Below are positions 17,288-24,726 of a stretch of 33,971 nt of DNA, in pieces (position 1 is the stretch's first letter; each line of letters opens with the position of its first letter). Position numbers and translations under genes: made by a program. A model generated the notes under the pieces. The model did no database searches. It was not told where the DNA came from and saw only the letters and a list, made by a program, of their open reading frames with translations. The stretch comes from an uncultured Eubacteriales bacterium (lineage in GTDB: Bacteria > Bacillota > Clostridia > Christensenellales > UBA1242), in assembly GCA_949077035.1 (NCBI GenBank), contig CARUPR010000011.1, forward strand, positions 1 to 33,971. The letters are read 5' to 3'.

Positions 17288-18424
17288 TTATTTTATGTTT
17301 TTAGCTATATGTTTTATCACATAAACTAGTCTTTGAATTTCTGAAAAAGAATTGAAGTAAGATATAGATACTCTGACAGCGCCTTGAGAAAGAGTGCCAA
17401 GGGCTTTGTGTTTTATTGGCGCACAATGAAAACCGCCTCTGACACAAATATCATATTTTTCACTTAAGATGCTTGCAATTTCGCTTGAGTCAATGTCAGC
17501 TATATTGAAAGCTAAAACACCAAATGAATTTTCAGGTTCTGTATAAATTTTGATTCCAATTTTAGAAAGTTCATAATTAAGATAGGTGGTGAGGTCGTCA
17601 AGTTTGCAGTTGATTTCTTTAAAATTGTTTTCAACAAATTCAACACCAGCTCCAAGACCTAAAATAAGAGGGGTTGAAATAGTTCCGCTTTCCAATCGTT
17701 CTGGATAGATATTAGGCTGATAAAGTTCAAGAGAATTTGTTCCTGTGCCTCCAAAAACAATGGGCTCTGGTCGATATTTATCATTCATAATCAGGCAGCC
17801 TATGCTTTGTGGTGAATAAAATCCTTTATGGCCGGCAACTGAAAGATAATCGATGTTATTTTCTTTTATGTCAATCTTCAAGTGACCACAACTTTGAGCA
17901 CCATCTACCAAGAAGATTAAATTGTTTTCTTTGCAAAATTTGCCTATGCTCGCAACATCGCAAATTGCACCATTTACATTTGATATATGGTTGCAAATTA
18001 CCATATAGGTATTTGGTTTTATTTCTTTTTTAATATCTTCTAATGTTATACCTTTGCTATTTGCTTGAAAGGCGATTGAATAGTCTATCAGTCCTATAGA
18101 TTTTAAATATTCTAGTGGACGTAAAACAGAATTATGTTCATTTTCAGTGCAAACAACATGGCCGCCTTGCTTTGCGCTTCCTAAAATCGCAAGATTTAAT
18201 GCTTGGGTGCAGTTTTGGGTGAAAATGACATTTTGTCCGCTTTCAGCATTGAAATGTTCAGCCAATTTTTCGCGGACTTCTTCAACTTTAAAAGCGGTTT
18301 TTATGCTTGCTTTGTGCCCACTTCTTCCGGGATTGGCAGAGAAATGTATAAGCCCATCGTTGACGGCTCTTATTACCTCTTTAGGTTTTATTAATGTTGA
18401 TGCACTATTGTCTAAATAAATCAT
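17288..18424 (-). CDS. Class V aminotransferase, cysteine desulfurase family
   Basis: The product is a PLP-dependent class V aminotransferase of the cysteine desulfurase family, releasing sulfur (or selenium) from cysteine (or selenocysteine) onto an active-site cysteine. ATG at 18424 with AAAGGAAAG upstream gives 378 residues beginning MIYLDNSAST, the normal family start; a longer frame from 18499 would start at TTG and overlap the divergent gene. Landmarks are FTQNCTQALN, CTENEHNSVLRPLEYL, LVDGAQSCGH, the PLP lysine in SVAGHKGFYSPQ, GGTGTNSLE, RLESGTISTP, and the catalytic Cys in GGFHCAP. It resembles the subfamily often found beside DUF3343 genes in clostridial selenium or sulfur loci, and here it is divergent from one. 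No IscU, SufU or selD is in view. Confidence 0.9.
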   Translation of the reverse strand: MIYLDNSASTLIKPKEVIRAVNDGLIHFSANPGRSGHKASIKTAFKVEEVREKLAEHFNAESGQNVIFTQNCTQALNLAILGSAKQGGHVVCTENEHNSVLRPLEYLKSIGLIDYSIAFQANSKGITLEDIKKEIKPNTYMVICNHISNVNGAICDVASIGKFCKENNLIFLVDGAQSCGHLKIDIKENNIDYLSVAGHKGFYSPQSIGCLIMNDKYRPEPIVFGGTGTNSLELYQPNIYPERLESGTISTPLILGLGAGVEFVENNFKEINCKLDDLTTYLNYELSKIGIKIYTEPENSFGVLAFNIADIDSSEIASILSEKYDICVRGGFHCAPIKHKALGTLSQGAVRVSISYFNSFSEIQRLVYVIKHIAKNIK

Positions 18425-18444
18425 TTGGTAACTTTCCTTTATAT

Positions 18445-18460
18445 TTACAATATAGTGTAA
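18445..18460. promoter_or_regulatory. Inverted repeat in divergent desulfurase/DUF3343 promoter region
   Basis: TTACA (18445-18449) and TGTAA (18456-18460) are separated by 6 bases, which include a TATA-like stretch on the reverse strand. It lies in the 69-base gap between the two divergent genes, where an operator controlling both could sit. Chance is possible in such AT-rich DNA. Confidence 0.25.
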
Positions 18461-18493
18461 TTGAGGGGAAATTGTGCAAGAAAAGGAGGAGTT

Positions 18494-18754
18494 ATGCAAT
18501 TTTGTTTAGCTGTTTTCCGTTCTCGAAATGAAACCTTATATTTAGCAAATGTGCTTAATATGTCTGGATATAGAGTAGCTGTCATAAATACTCCAAAAGA
18601 TGCAGGTTTTGGTTGTGGAATATCGGTTAGGTTTGAAGAGCGTATGTTTGAATATGTAAAAAACTGTGTTTATTCAAAACCTTTCAGGTCTTTTGGTGGA
18701 TTTTATAAAGTTATTGTAGATGGCAACAGAAATACCTATCAGAAATTAGTTTAA
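18494..18754 (+). CDS. DUF3343 small Se/S carrier-like protein
   Basis: This 86-residue protein resembles the DUF3343 family, small putative sulfur or selenium carrier-like proteins. The start at 18494 has AAAGGAGGAG just upstream; the frame opens earlier, at 18461, without need. Visible features are a beta-alpha start (FCLAVFRSRNETLYLANVL), an INTPKDAGFGCGISVRF segment in which the GCG cysteine is the likely functional residue, and a FGGFYKV end. Its divergent partner is a cysteine desulfurase-like enzyme, a pairing that recurs in clostridia and supports a role in handling reactive sulfur or selenium. The function of the family is not proven. Confidence 0.8.
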   Translation: MQFCLAVFRSRNETLYLANVLNMSGYRVAVINTPKDAGFGCGISVRFEERMFEYVKNCVYSKPFRSFGGFYKVIVDGNRNTYQKLV

Positions 18755-18824
18755 ATTAAAAATATAAATAAAATTTTTGTCGAAATTGATGTATTTTTAT
18801 TTTGCAACTAAATAAAATAAATAC

Positions 18825-19364
18825 ATGAGAACAACTTTTGTGATAATTAGTCTTACTATTTGTGCTGTGCTTTTATCTTTTTGCATAGGTTCTTTTCACG
18901 CCTATTATTATCCTATGAAATTTAAAGAAGAGATAATAGAATATTCAAAATCATACAATGTTGAAAGCGCATTAATTGCTTCTGTTGCCAATGTTGAAAG
19001 CAGTTTTAAAGAAGATGCTCGCTCAAGCAAAGGAGCAGTTGGTTTAATGCAAATTTTACCTTCAACAGGAGAATGGATTGCAAGTCAACTTGGTGAAGAA
19101 TTTAGTGAGCAGAAGCTTAAGGAGGGTGAATATAATTTAAAGCTTGGAAGCTTTTATCTTTCATATCTTATTGATTATTTTAATGATGTCAAATTGGCGG
19201 TTTGTGCTTATAATGCAGGTCAAGGAAATGTAAAAAATTGGCTGAAAGATGAAAGATATTCTAAAGATGGAAAGCAATTAAATAAAATACCTTTTAAAGA
19301 AACCGCTAATTATCTTAATAAAGTGTTAAAAAATTATAAATATTACAAAAATAGATACAAATAA
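18825..19364 (+). CDS. Membrane-anchored lytic transglycosylase (SLT domain)
   Basis: The product is a soluble-lytic-transglycosylase-like enzyme that would cleave peptidoglycan glycan strands. Residues 1-26 form a signal-anchor. The SLT domain follows: VANVESSFKEDARSSKGAVG near 52-71, with the catalytic Glu in VESSF, then GLMQILPSTGEWIA, LKLGSFYLSYLIDYF, and the CAYNAGQGNVKNWL motif. At 179 residues it is a minimal single-domain enzyme without cell-wall-binding repeats. No ribosome-binding site precedes the ATG at 18825, and there is no better start downstream before the catalytic domain. It sits 70 bases after the DUF3343 gene and 49 bases before lysS. A related protein type is the SLT partner in sporulation and cell-wall turnover, but the context here is not specific. 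Confidence 0.9.
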   Translation: MRTTFVIISLTICAVLLSFCIGSFHAYYYPMKFKEEIIEYSKSYNVESALIASVANVESSFKEDARSSKGAVGLMQILPSTGEWIASQLGEEFSEQKLKEGEYNLKLGSFYLSYLIDYFNDVKLAVCAYNAGQGNVKNWLKDERYSKDGKQLNKIPFKETANYLNKVLKNYKYYKNRYK

Positions 19365-19393
19365 TTGACATAAATGCTATTTTGTGATACCTT
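19365..19393 (+). promoter_or_regulatory. Likely sigma-A promoter of lysS
   Basis: A perfect TTGACA (19365-19370) lies 17 bases before TACCTT (19388-19393), whose weak -10 is helped by an upstream TG (extended -10). It starts at the first base after the transglycosylase stop codon. Confidence 0.6.
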
Positions 19394-19413
19394 AATTTAC
19401 AAGGAGATTACAA

Positions 19414-20877
19414 ATGGCAGATACACAAATTTTATCAAACGAAGTTGATATTAGAAAGAAAAAAATTGAAGATTTAAAAGCTATGGGAGAAATCCCTTAT
19501 AAAGATAAATTTGAAAGAACTTGCACCATTGCAGAGGCTAGAGAAAAGGTTGGCGAGAGGGTTAAAGTTGCTGGCAGAATTATCTTTAAACGTGTTATGG
19601 GTAAATTTGGCTTTATTCAAATTAGAGATATAAATGCAAAAATTCAAATTTCAGTTGGAAGAAATGAGCTTGATGAAGAAGCTTATGACTTTTATAAGAA
19701 AATGATTGATATAGCTGACTTTGTTGGTGTTGAAGGAGAGGTTTATCTTACACAAACTGGTGAGGTGACTGTTAAGGCTGAAAAAATAACTTTGCTTGCA
19801 AAAACTTTAAGACCTTTACCAGAAAAGTTTCATGGTTTAAGTGACACCGAAACAAAATATAGACAAAGATACCTTGATATGATTTCAAATGAAAATTCAA
19901 GAAAGGTGTTTTTGACAAGAAGTAAGCTTATTTCATGTGTGCGTAGATATCTTGAAGATAATGGTTTTATTGAAGTTGAAACACCAATTTTGCAAACAAG
20001 CGTTTCAGGTGCCAGTGCAAAACCATTTTTCACTCATCACAACGCACTTGATATTGACTGCAATTTGAGAATTGCAAAAGAAACTTGGCTTAAACAATGC
20101 ATTGCGGCAGGTTTTGACAGGGTATTTGAATTTGGAAAAGATTTCAGAAATGAAGGCATGGACCCATTTCATCTTCAAGAATTTACTCAGGTAGAATGGT
20201 ATGCTTCTTATTGGGATTTTGAAGATAACTTAAAGTTCTATCGCGAAATGATATTGGCTGTTTTGAAAGAATGTCTTGGCACAACTAAGATTGAATATCA
20301 AGGTCAAGAAATTGAATTTGATTGCCAGTGGCCAAGAATAAATTATATTGAAAGATTAAGAGAAATTTTAGGTTTTGACTTCCTTGCAATTAAGGAAATT
20401 GATGAGCTTAAGAAAAAAGTTATTGAAACAGGTCTTTACAGCGAAAAAGAACTTGAAGAATGTAAGACTGTCAGAACTTTGGTTGACTTTATCTATAAAA
20501 GAAAGATTAGGGCAGATATTGTTATGCCAACTATTATTTACAACTATCCTGCAGAGCTTATGCCTCTTGCAAGAAGAAATGATGGCGATGAAAGGGTGAT
20601 TGATGTATTCCAGTTTGTTGCTGGTGGAGCCGAACTTGTAAAAGCTTATTCAGAACTTGTTGACCCAATTACTCAACGCAAACTTCTTGAAGACCAACTT
20701 AAAGAAAAGGCTCTTGGTGACGAAGAAACAATGGATATTGATGAAGATTTCTTGCTTGCAATGGAGCATGGTATGCCTCCAATTTCAGGTCTTGGCTTTG
20801 GAATTGATAGATTTATTCAGTTTATATTTGATTTGCCAAATATTAGAGATACAGTTTTATTCCCGCTAATGAGGTAA
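19414..20877 (+). CDS. lysS: Lysyl-tRNA synthetase, class II
   Basis: LysRS charges tRNA-Lys. The 487-residue product has the N-terminal anticodon-binding OB-fold (VKVAGRIIFKRVMGKFGFIQI) and the class II catalytic core: motif 1 around FIEVETPIL, motif 2 around FEFGKDFRNEG, and motif 3 in GLGFGIDRFIQFI. The lysine-pocket Glu and Tyr are present in AKETWLK and FTQVEWYASY. Some usually constant spots differ: the motif 2 loop reads DPFHLQEFT where common bacterial enzymes have TRHNPEFT, and the NGFSELND block reads KAYSELVD. AAGGAG precedes the ATG. The nth gene starts two bases after its stop, suggesting one operon. Confidence 0.95.
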   Translation: MADTQILSNEVDIRKKKIEDLKAMGEIPYKDKFERTCTIAEAREKVGERVKVAGRIIFKRVMGKFGFIQIRDINAKIQISVGRNELDEEAYDFYKKMIDIADFVGVEGEVYLTQTGEVTVKAEKITLLAKTLRPLPEKFHGLSDTETKYRQRYLDMISNENSRKVFLTRSKLISCVRRYLEDNGFIEVETPILQTSVSGASAKPFFTHHNALDIDCNLRIAKETWLKQCIAAGFDRVFEFGKDFRNEGMDPFHLQEFTQVEWYASYWDFEDNLKFYREMILAVLKECLGTTKIEYQGQEIEFDCQWPRINYIERLREILGFDFLAIKEIDELKKKVIETGLYSEKELEECKTVRTLVDFIYKRKIRADIVMPTIIYNYPAELMPLARRNDGDERVIDVFQFVAGGAELVKAYSELVDPITQRKLLEDQLKEKALGDEETMDIDEDFLLAMEHGMPPISGLGFGIDRFIQFIFDLPNIRDTVLFPLMR

Positions 20878-20879
20878 AA

Positions 20880-21494
20880 ATGCAAGAAAATGTGATTGTA
20901 GAAAAATTAAATGATTTGTTTCCAGACCCAAAGTGCGAACTGCAATATAAAAATAATTATGAATTGTTGGTAGCTGTAATTTTGTCTGCGCAATGCACTG
21001 ATAAACGGGTGAATATTGTTTCAGAGGAATTGTTTAAAGAATACAATACTCCACAAAAGATGTTATTACTTTCTCAAGAACAGCTTGAAGATAAAATCCA
21101 CTCATGTGGATTTTATCATAATAAGGCAAAAAATATCCTTGCAATGAGTAAAAGCTTAATTGAAAAATTTGATGGTGAAGTTCCAAATGATTTAGATGCT
21201 CTTCAAACTTTGGCGGGTGTTGGTAGAAAAACTGCTAATGTAGTCTATTCTGAAGCATTTAAAGGTGATGCAATTGCTGTTGATACCCATGTTTTAAGAG
21301 TGTCAAATAGGTTGGGACTTGTGAAAACGGACAATCCTTTAGAATGCGAAAAGGGTTTGATGAAAGTTTTTGATAAATCACTTTGGGGGAAATTGCATCT
21401 TCAGCTTGTGCATTTCGGGCGATATGTTTGCAAGGCTCAGAAACCTTCTTGTGAAGAATGTCCTTTTAAAGAAAGGTGTGTGAAAAATAGTTAA
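20880..21494 (+). CDS. nth: Endonuclease III
   Basis: Endonuclease III is a bifunctional glycosylase/AP lyase that removes oxidised pyrimidines in base excision repair. The 204-residue product has the helix-hairpin-helix motif LAGVGRKTANVV with catalytic Lys117, the catalytic Asp135 in AVDTHVLRV, and the C-terminal 4Fe-4S cluster cysteines 184, 191, 194 and 200 in the standard 6-2-5 spacing. Length is normal. It begins two bases after the lysS stop, so translation is probably coupled. The following 156-base gap separates it from obgE. Confidence 0.97.
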   Translation: MQENVIVEKLNDLFPDPKCELQYKNNYELLVAVILSAQCTDKRVNIVSEELFKEYNTPQKMLLLSQEQLEDKIHSCGFYHNKAKNILAMSKSLIEKFDGEVPNDLDALQTLAGVGRKTANVVYSEAFKGDAIAVDTHVLRVSNRLGLVKTDNPLECEKGLMKVFDKSLWGKLHLQLVHFGRYVCKAQKPSCEECPFKERCVKNS

Positions 21495-21650
21495 TTTTAA
21501 ATTGCAATTTTATTAATAAATTTATTAAATTAATGCAGTTAAATTTCTTAAAGCTTATATCTATAAAAATCATAATTGTTATTAAAATAAAACAAAATAC
21601 TATATATTGTATAATGTATGTGCATAATAAATACAAAATAAGGAGAAGAG

Positions 21651-22919
21651 ATGTTTTTAGACAGAACAAAAATTACTATTAAAGCTGGCAATGGTGGAAA
21701 TGGCTCGACCTCCTTTTTGCGAACAGCACAAACAGCTAATGGTGGGCCAGATGGTGGTGAAGGCGGAAAAGGTGGAGATGTAATATTTGAAGCCACAAAA
21801 AATTTGAACACCTTATATGACTTTCGTTTTCATAAAAAGTTTTATGCTGAGAATGGCTTAAATGGCTCTCAAAGACTTAAAACTGGGGCAAATGGTGCAA
21901 ATAAGATAATAAAAGTCCCTTGTGGAACAGTCATCTTAGATAGTGCAACTGGTAAGGTGATTGCCGACCTTTTTGAAGATGGAATGAAATTTGTTGCTCT
22001 TAAAGGGGGCGAAGGTGGACATGGAAATGCATATTATAAATCTTCTATAAAGCAGGCACCTCATTTCTCTCAAACAGGAGAAGAAACAAAGGCTAGAGAA
22101 GTTATATTAGAGCTTAAGACAATTGCCGATGTTGGTCTTATAGGTTTTCCTAATGCTGGCAAATCTACATTATTATCATGTATTTCAAATGCAAATCCTA
22201 AAATAGCAAATTATCCGTTTACCACTTTATATCCAAATTTGGGTGTATGTCAGGTAAAAAATCAGACATTTGTTGTTGCTGATATCCCTGGTCTTATTAA
22301 GGGTGCAAGTGATGGACAAGGTTTGGGACATTATTTCTTAAAGCACGTTGAAAGGGTTAGGCTTTTACTTCATCTTGTGGATATTTCTCAAAGCGATGGT
22401 AGAGATTTTATAGAAGATTTTAATGTAATTAATAATGAGCTTTCTTTGTATAGCCAAGAACTTGCAAAAACACCACAAATTATACTTCTTTCAAAGGTGG
22501 ACTTGCTTGATGAAGAAACATTGAATGAAAGGGTGAAAAAGTTTAAAGAGCAGGTAGGAAAGGATTTTATATTGCTTTCAGGTGCAACTTTTAAAGGTGT
22601 TGAAGAGATTAAACTTAAAGTGCTTGAAATGCTTAGCAAATTACCTAAAAAACCACCGCTTGAAATTGAAAAGTTTGATTTTGACACCAGGGATAAAGAG
22701 AGTATTAATATCACAAGAGATGATGAAGGTGCTTTTGTAGTCAGCGGCGGAAAGATTGATGAATTTACACGCGGAATTGTCCTTTCTGATACTCGCTCAT
22801 TTGCATATTTTCAAAAAAGACTTGAAAGTATGGGCATAATTTCAATGCTTAAAGAAAGAGGTTTGAAAAATGGGAGTGTAATTAAAATTAAGGATGCTGT
22901 ATTTGAATATACCGATTAA
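21651..22919 (+). CDS. obgE: Obg GTPase
   Basis: Obg is an essential GTPase linked to large ribosomal subunit assembly, stress and, in Bacillus, entry into sporulation. The 422-residue product has the glycine-rich Obg fold (residues 1-158, with GNGGNGSTSF and the segment GGPDGGEGGKGGDV), the G domain with GFPNAGKST (165-173), YPFTTL switch I, DIPGLIKGAS (211-220) and SKVD (281-284), and the C-terminal OCT domain typical of Firmicutes Obg (about 345-422). AAGGAG precedes the ATG. A TATAAT lies at 21610-21615, but without a clear -35. Confidence 0.97.
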   Translation: MFLDRTKITIKAGNGGNGSTSFLRTAQTANGGPDGGEGGKGGDVIFEATKNLNTLYDFRFHKKFYAENGLNGSQRLKTGANGANKIIKVPCGTVILDSATGKVIADLFEDGMKFVALKGGEGGHGNAYYKSSIKQAPHFSQTGEETKAREVILELKTIADVGLIGFPNAGKSTLLSCISNANPKIANYPFTTLYPNLGVCQVKNQTFVVADIPGLIKGASDGQGLGHYFLKHVERVRLLLHLVDISQSDGRDFIEDFNVINNELSLYSQELAKTPQIILLSKVDLLDEETLNERVKKFKEQVGKDFILLSGATFKGVEEIKLKVLEMLSKLPKKPPLEIEKFDFDTRDKESINITRDDEGAFVVSGGKIDEFTRGIVLSDTRSFAYFQKRLESMGIISMLKERGLKNGSVIKIKDAVFEYTD

Positions 22920-23041
22920 TTTTAAATGCCTTTCAATAATAAAGGATGACTAAAGTCAGATTAATTTTATTTAAATAATTAAGGATATTTAGTTTATTAC
23001 AATATGGAAAAACTGATAAACAAAATATTATTTGTAAACGA

Positions 23042-23069
23042 TTGATAAAGATTGTAAAAATTTGATAAT
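23042..23069 (+). promoter_or_regulatory. Possible sigma-A promoter of yhbY
   Basis: TTGATA (23042-23047) and GATAAT (23064-23069) are 16 bases apart, each one base from consensus. The 184-base gap before yhbY holds no gene that I can see. Confidence 0.45.
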
Positions 23070-23103
23070 GTCTGTATATTAATTAAATTATAAAGGAGAA
23101 AAT

Positions 23104-23400
23104 ATGATTACAACAAAACAAAGGGCTTTTTTGAGAGGACTTGGAAATGCTCTTGAACCAGTTATGCAGATAGGCAAAGATGGTTTAAGTGAAAATTCAC
23201 TTGAAGCTATCAATGGTCTGTTGGAGGCTAGAGAGCTTGTAAAAATTAAGGTTTTAAACAATAGCCCAATTTCACCAAAGGAAATGATGCAGCTTATTTG
23301 CGAAAAAACGGGTGCAGAACCAGTGCAAGTTATTGGTGGAAAATTGATTGTTTATAGAAAATCTTTAAAGAAAGATATAAAGCATATAGAGCTTATTTAA
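23104..23400 (+). CDS. yhbY: YhbY/CRM-domain ribosome assembly RNA-binding protein
   Basis: The 98-residue product is a single CRM domain of the YhbY/YqeI family, which binds pre-50S particles. It shows LTTKQRAFLRGLG-like opening (ITTKQRAFLRGLGNALEPV), the GKDGLSENSLEAI segment, and the GxxG-type loop EKTGAEPVQVIGGKLIVYR at the end. AAGGAG precedes the start. It follows obgE by 184 bases, keeping the frequent obg-yhbY neighbourhood of Firmicutes, although the usual nadD gene between yhbY and rsfS is replaced by an unrelated reverse-strand gene. Confidence 0.93.
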   Translation: MITTKQRAFLRGLGNALEPVMQIGKDGLSENSLEAINGLLEARELVKIKVLNNSPISPKEMMQLICEKTGAEPVQVIGGKLIVYRKSLKKDIKHIELI

Positions 23401-23450
23401 AAAGCTATTATGTTATGTTTTTATAATTAATTTTCGCAATAAATTAAAAT

Positions 23451-23489
23451 AAAAAAAGAGATAATCAGGATTAGATTATTTCTTTTTTT
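23451..23489. terminator. Bidirectional terminator between yhbY and the convergent gene
   Basis: A 16-bp stem (23451-23466 with 23474-23489, one G-T mismatch) closes a 7-base loop. A run of seven A on one side and seven T on the other makes it a terminator in both directions. It overlaps the last six codons of the reverse-strand gene, economising on space. Confidence 0.85.
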
Positions 23490-24277
23490 AAACTATTGTT
23501 GTATTTTGGATTTATATAAGAGATAAGTGCGAATAATAATAAAATTGATGAAACAATGCAGTAGTAGATATTAAGTTTTACAAAAAATGATGTTGCAAAC
23601 AGCAATAATGAAGCAAATATATAGCCTTTTGTCCTTGATTTATTGAATGAGAAAGCTATTAAATCCTTTATGGTGAGTTTGCCTTCTTTTTTGTATGTCA
23701 TGGTTATCTCGGGATAAAAATCATATTCTTTATACAAATGACTATATGTGTCAAATCTATCTAATACCAAGATTTCATATTCAAAGTTTCTTATAAAAGG
23801 TATGACCTCTTTTTCATACTCAAAACAGGTGATGACAAGTTTGTCTATCTTTTCTTTGCCTAAATTAGTAGTCAGTGTAAGTAAATCGTTTAAACTGAAT
23901 TTTTTTAATTGTAAAAATGGATATAGGAGAACTTTGGTTTTGTCGCGATGATTTATTTGAATATAATCTTTCTTCTTTATTGAAGATGAGTGTCTTGAAA
24001 GGGCAAGTTGCAAGAAAAAATCAAGATATGAGTGACTGGTGGAAAGAGATAAAAATATATTTTCAGCAGCCTCTTTTTCTTTTATTTTTAAAGTTTGCTT
24101 TGACCTATTTTTGTTTGTAAATATATAAGAAATTATTTCAATTATTATTGCAGCTATTGTTGAAATAAAAATTGAAAGCCAAAGAGATTTGGTGATAAAT
24201 TTTAGCCAAATAAAAAAGATAAAAAATATTAGACTTAGTTTTAAAAATTTTTGAAAGATAAAAAGCAACAATTTCAT
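23471..24277 (-). CDS. Membrane protein with restriction-endonuclease-like middle domain
   Basis: I do not recognise a named family. The 268-residue product has two N-terminal hydrophobic helices (about 4-24 and 31-53), a soluble middle part (about 58-205), and two C-terminal helices (about 216-248). The middle part contains LLYPFLQLKKFSLNDLLTL, KIDKLVITCFEYEKEVIPF and YEILVLDRFDTYSHL; this strand-helix pattern resembles Mrr-like domains found in bacterial membrane proteins, but I see no complete catalytic D-ExK set. No ribosome-binding site precedes the ATG; a TATAAT on the reverse strand ends six bases before it, so the mRNA may be leaderless. It is alone on its strand, in the place where nadD or related genes usually lie. 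Confidence 0.75.
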   Translation of the reverse strand: MKLLLFIFQKFLKLSLIFFIFFIWLKFITKSLWLSIFISTIAAIIIEIISYIFTNKNRSKQTLKIKEKEAAENIFLSLSTSHSYLDFFLQLALSRHSSSIKKKDYIQINHRDKTKVLLYPFLQLKKFSLNDLLTLTTNLGKEKIDKLVITCFEYEKEVIPFIRNFEYEILVLDRFDTYSHLYKEYDFYPEITMTYKKEGKLTIKDLIAFSFNKSRTKGYIFASLLLFATSFFVKLNIYYCIVSSILLLFALISYINPKYNNSLKKEII

Positions 24278-24283
24278 ATTGTA

Positions 24284-24313
24284 ATTATAGACAATTTAAA
24301 AATATTTAGACAA
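24284..24313 (-). promoter_or_regulatory. Promoter of the reverse-strand membrane protein gene (leaderless)
   Basis: On the reverse strand TTGTCT (24313-24308) and TATAAT (24289-24284) are 18 bases apart. The ATG at 24277 lies where transcription should start, so no 5' leader is expected. The three GACAATT copies nearby are described as a finding. Confidence 0.65.
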
Positions 24314-24317
24314 TTAT

Positions 24318-24346
24318 TTGACAATTATAAAATTTATAACTATACT
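24318..24346 (+). promoter_or_regulatory. Strong sigma-A promoter of rsfS operon
   Basis: A perfect TTGACA (24318-24323) and TATACT (24341-24346) are exactly 17 bases apart, 20 bases before the rsfS start. It faces away from the leaderless promoter on the opposite strand; the two -35 elements are only four bases apart. Confidence 0.85.
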
Positions 24347-24365
24347 ATTTAAAAAGTGAGGGATT

Positions 24366-24683
24366 GTGAAAGAACATTTAAGCGAACTTTACCAATATCT
24401 TAAAGAGAAAAAATTTAAAGATATTTTAATATATGACTTATCAAAGGAAGAACAAACATTTGATTATGGGATAATAGTTTCAACACCTTCTGTTGTTTAT
24501 AATAAAAAACTTGCATCTCAATTAATGAAAGATTTTGGTATTGAAGATTATCCTGAGGGCTTCAATAAAGGGGAATGGATAGTTTTTGATTTTGATAAAA
24601 TTGTAATTCATTCTTTTGTTGTTCAAACAAGAGAAAAGTATAATTTAGATAAATTATGGCAATCAAAAAAGATGATTTTCTAA
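24366..24683 (+). CDS. rsfS: Ribosomal silencing factor RsfS
   Basis: RsfS (Iojap family) binds uL14 and blocks joining of the ribosomal subunits when nutrients are low. The 105-residue product fits the family: KFKDILIYDLS, DYGIIVSTPSVVYNKKLASQL, GEWIVFDFDKIVIHSFVVQT, REKYNLDKLW. The usual DWIVLDYGDVVVH block reads EWIVFDFDKIVIH. The start is GTG with GTGAGGG upstream. Its promoter is strong, and a hairpin with a T run covers its stop codon. The next gene follows 43 bases later. Its place close to obgE and yhbY, two other ribosome factors, fits. Confidence 0.93.
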   Translation: MKEHLSELYQYLKEKKFKDILIYDLSKEEQTFDYGIIVSTPSVVYNKKLASQLMKDFGIEDYPEGFNKGEWIVFDFDKIVIHSFVVQTREKYNLDKLWQSKKMIF

Positions 24684-24699
24684 ATCATTTTCCTTTTTT
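24665..24699 (+). terminator. Hairpin with T run at the end of rsfS
   Basis: ATGATTT (24672-24678) pairs with AAATCAT (24682-24688) around a TCT loop, with AAAAAAG before and CTTTTTT after. It overlaps the rsfS stop codon. It is a weak or partial terminator, since the following phosphatase gene has no clear promoter of its own. Confidence 0.45.
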
Positions 24700-24726
24700 A
24701 ATGTTTTTCTATAATAGGAGAATTAT

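Noticed and set aside
21548..21811. Proline-rich reverse-strand frame at the start of obgE
   Set aside because: It is the antisense of the glycine-rich Obg fold; there is no independent support.
24710..24715. TATAAT as promoter of the phosphatase gene
   Set aside because: It would start transcription after the ribosome-binding site, and there is no -35.
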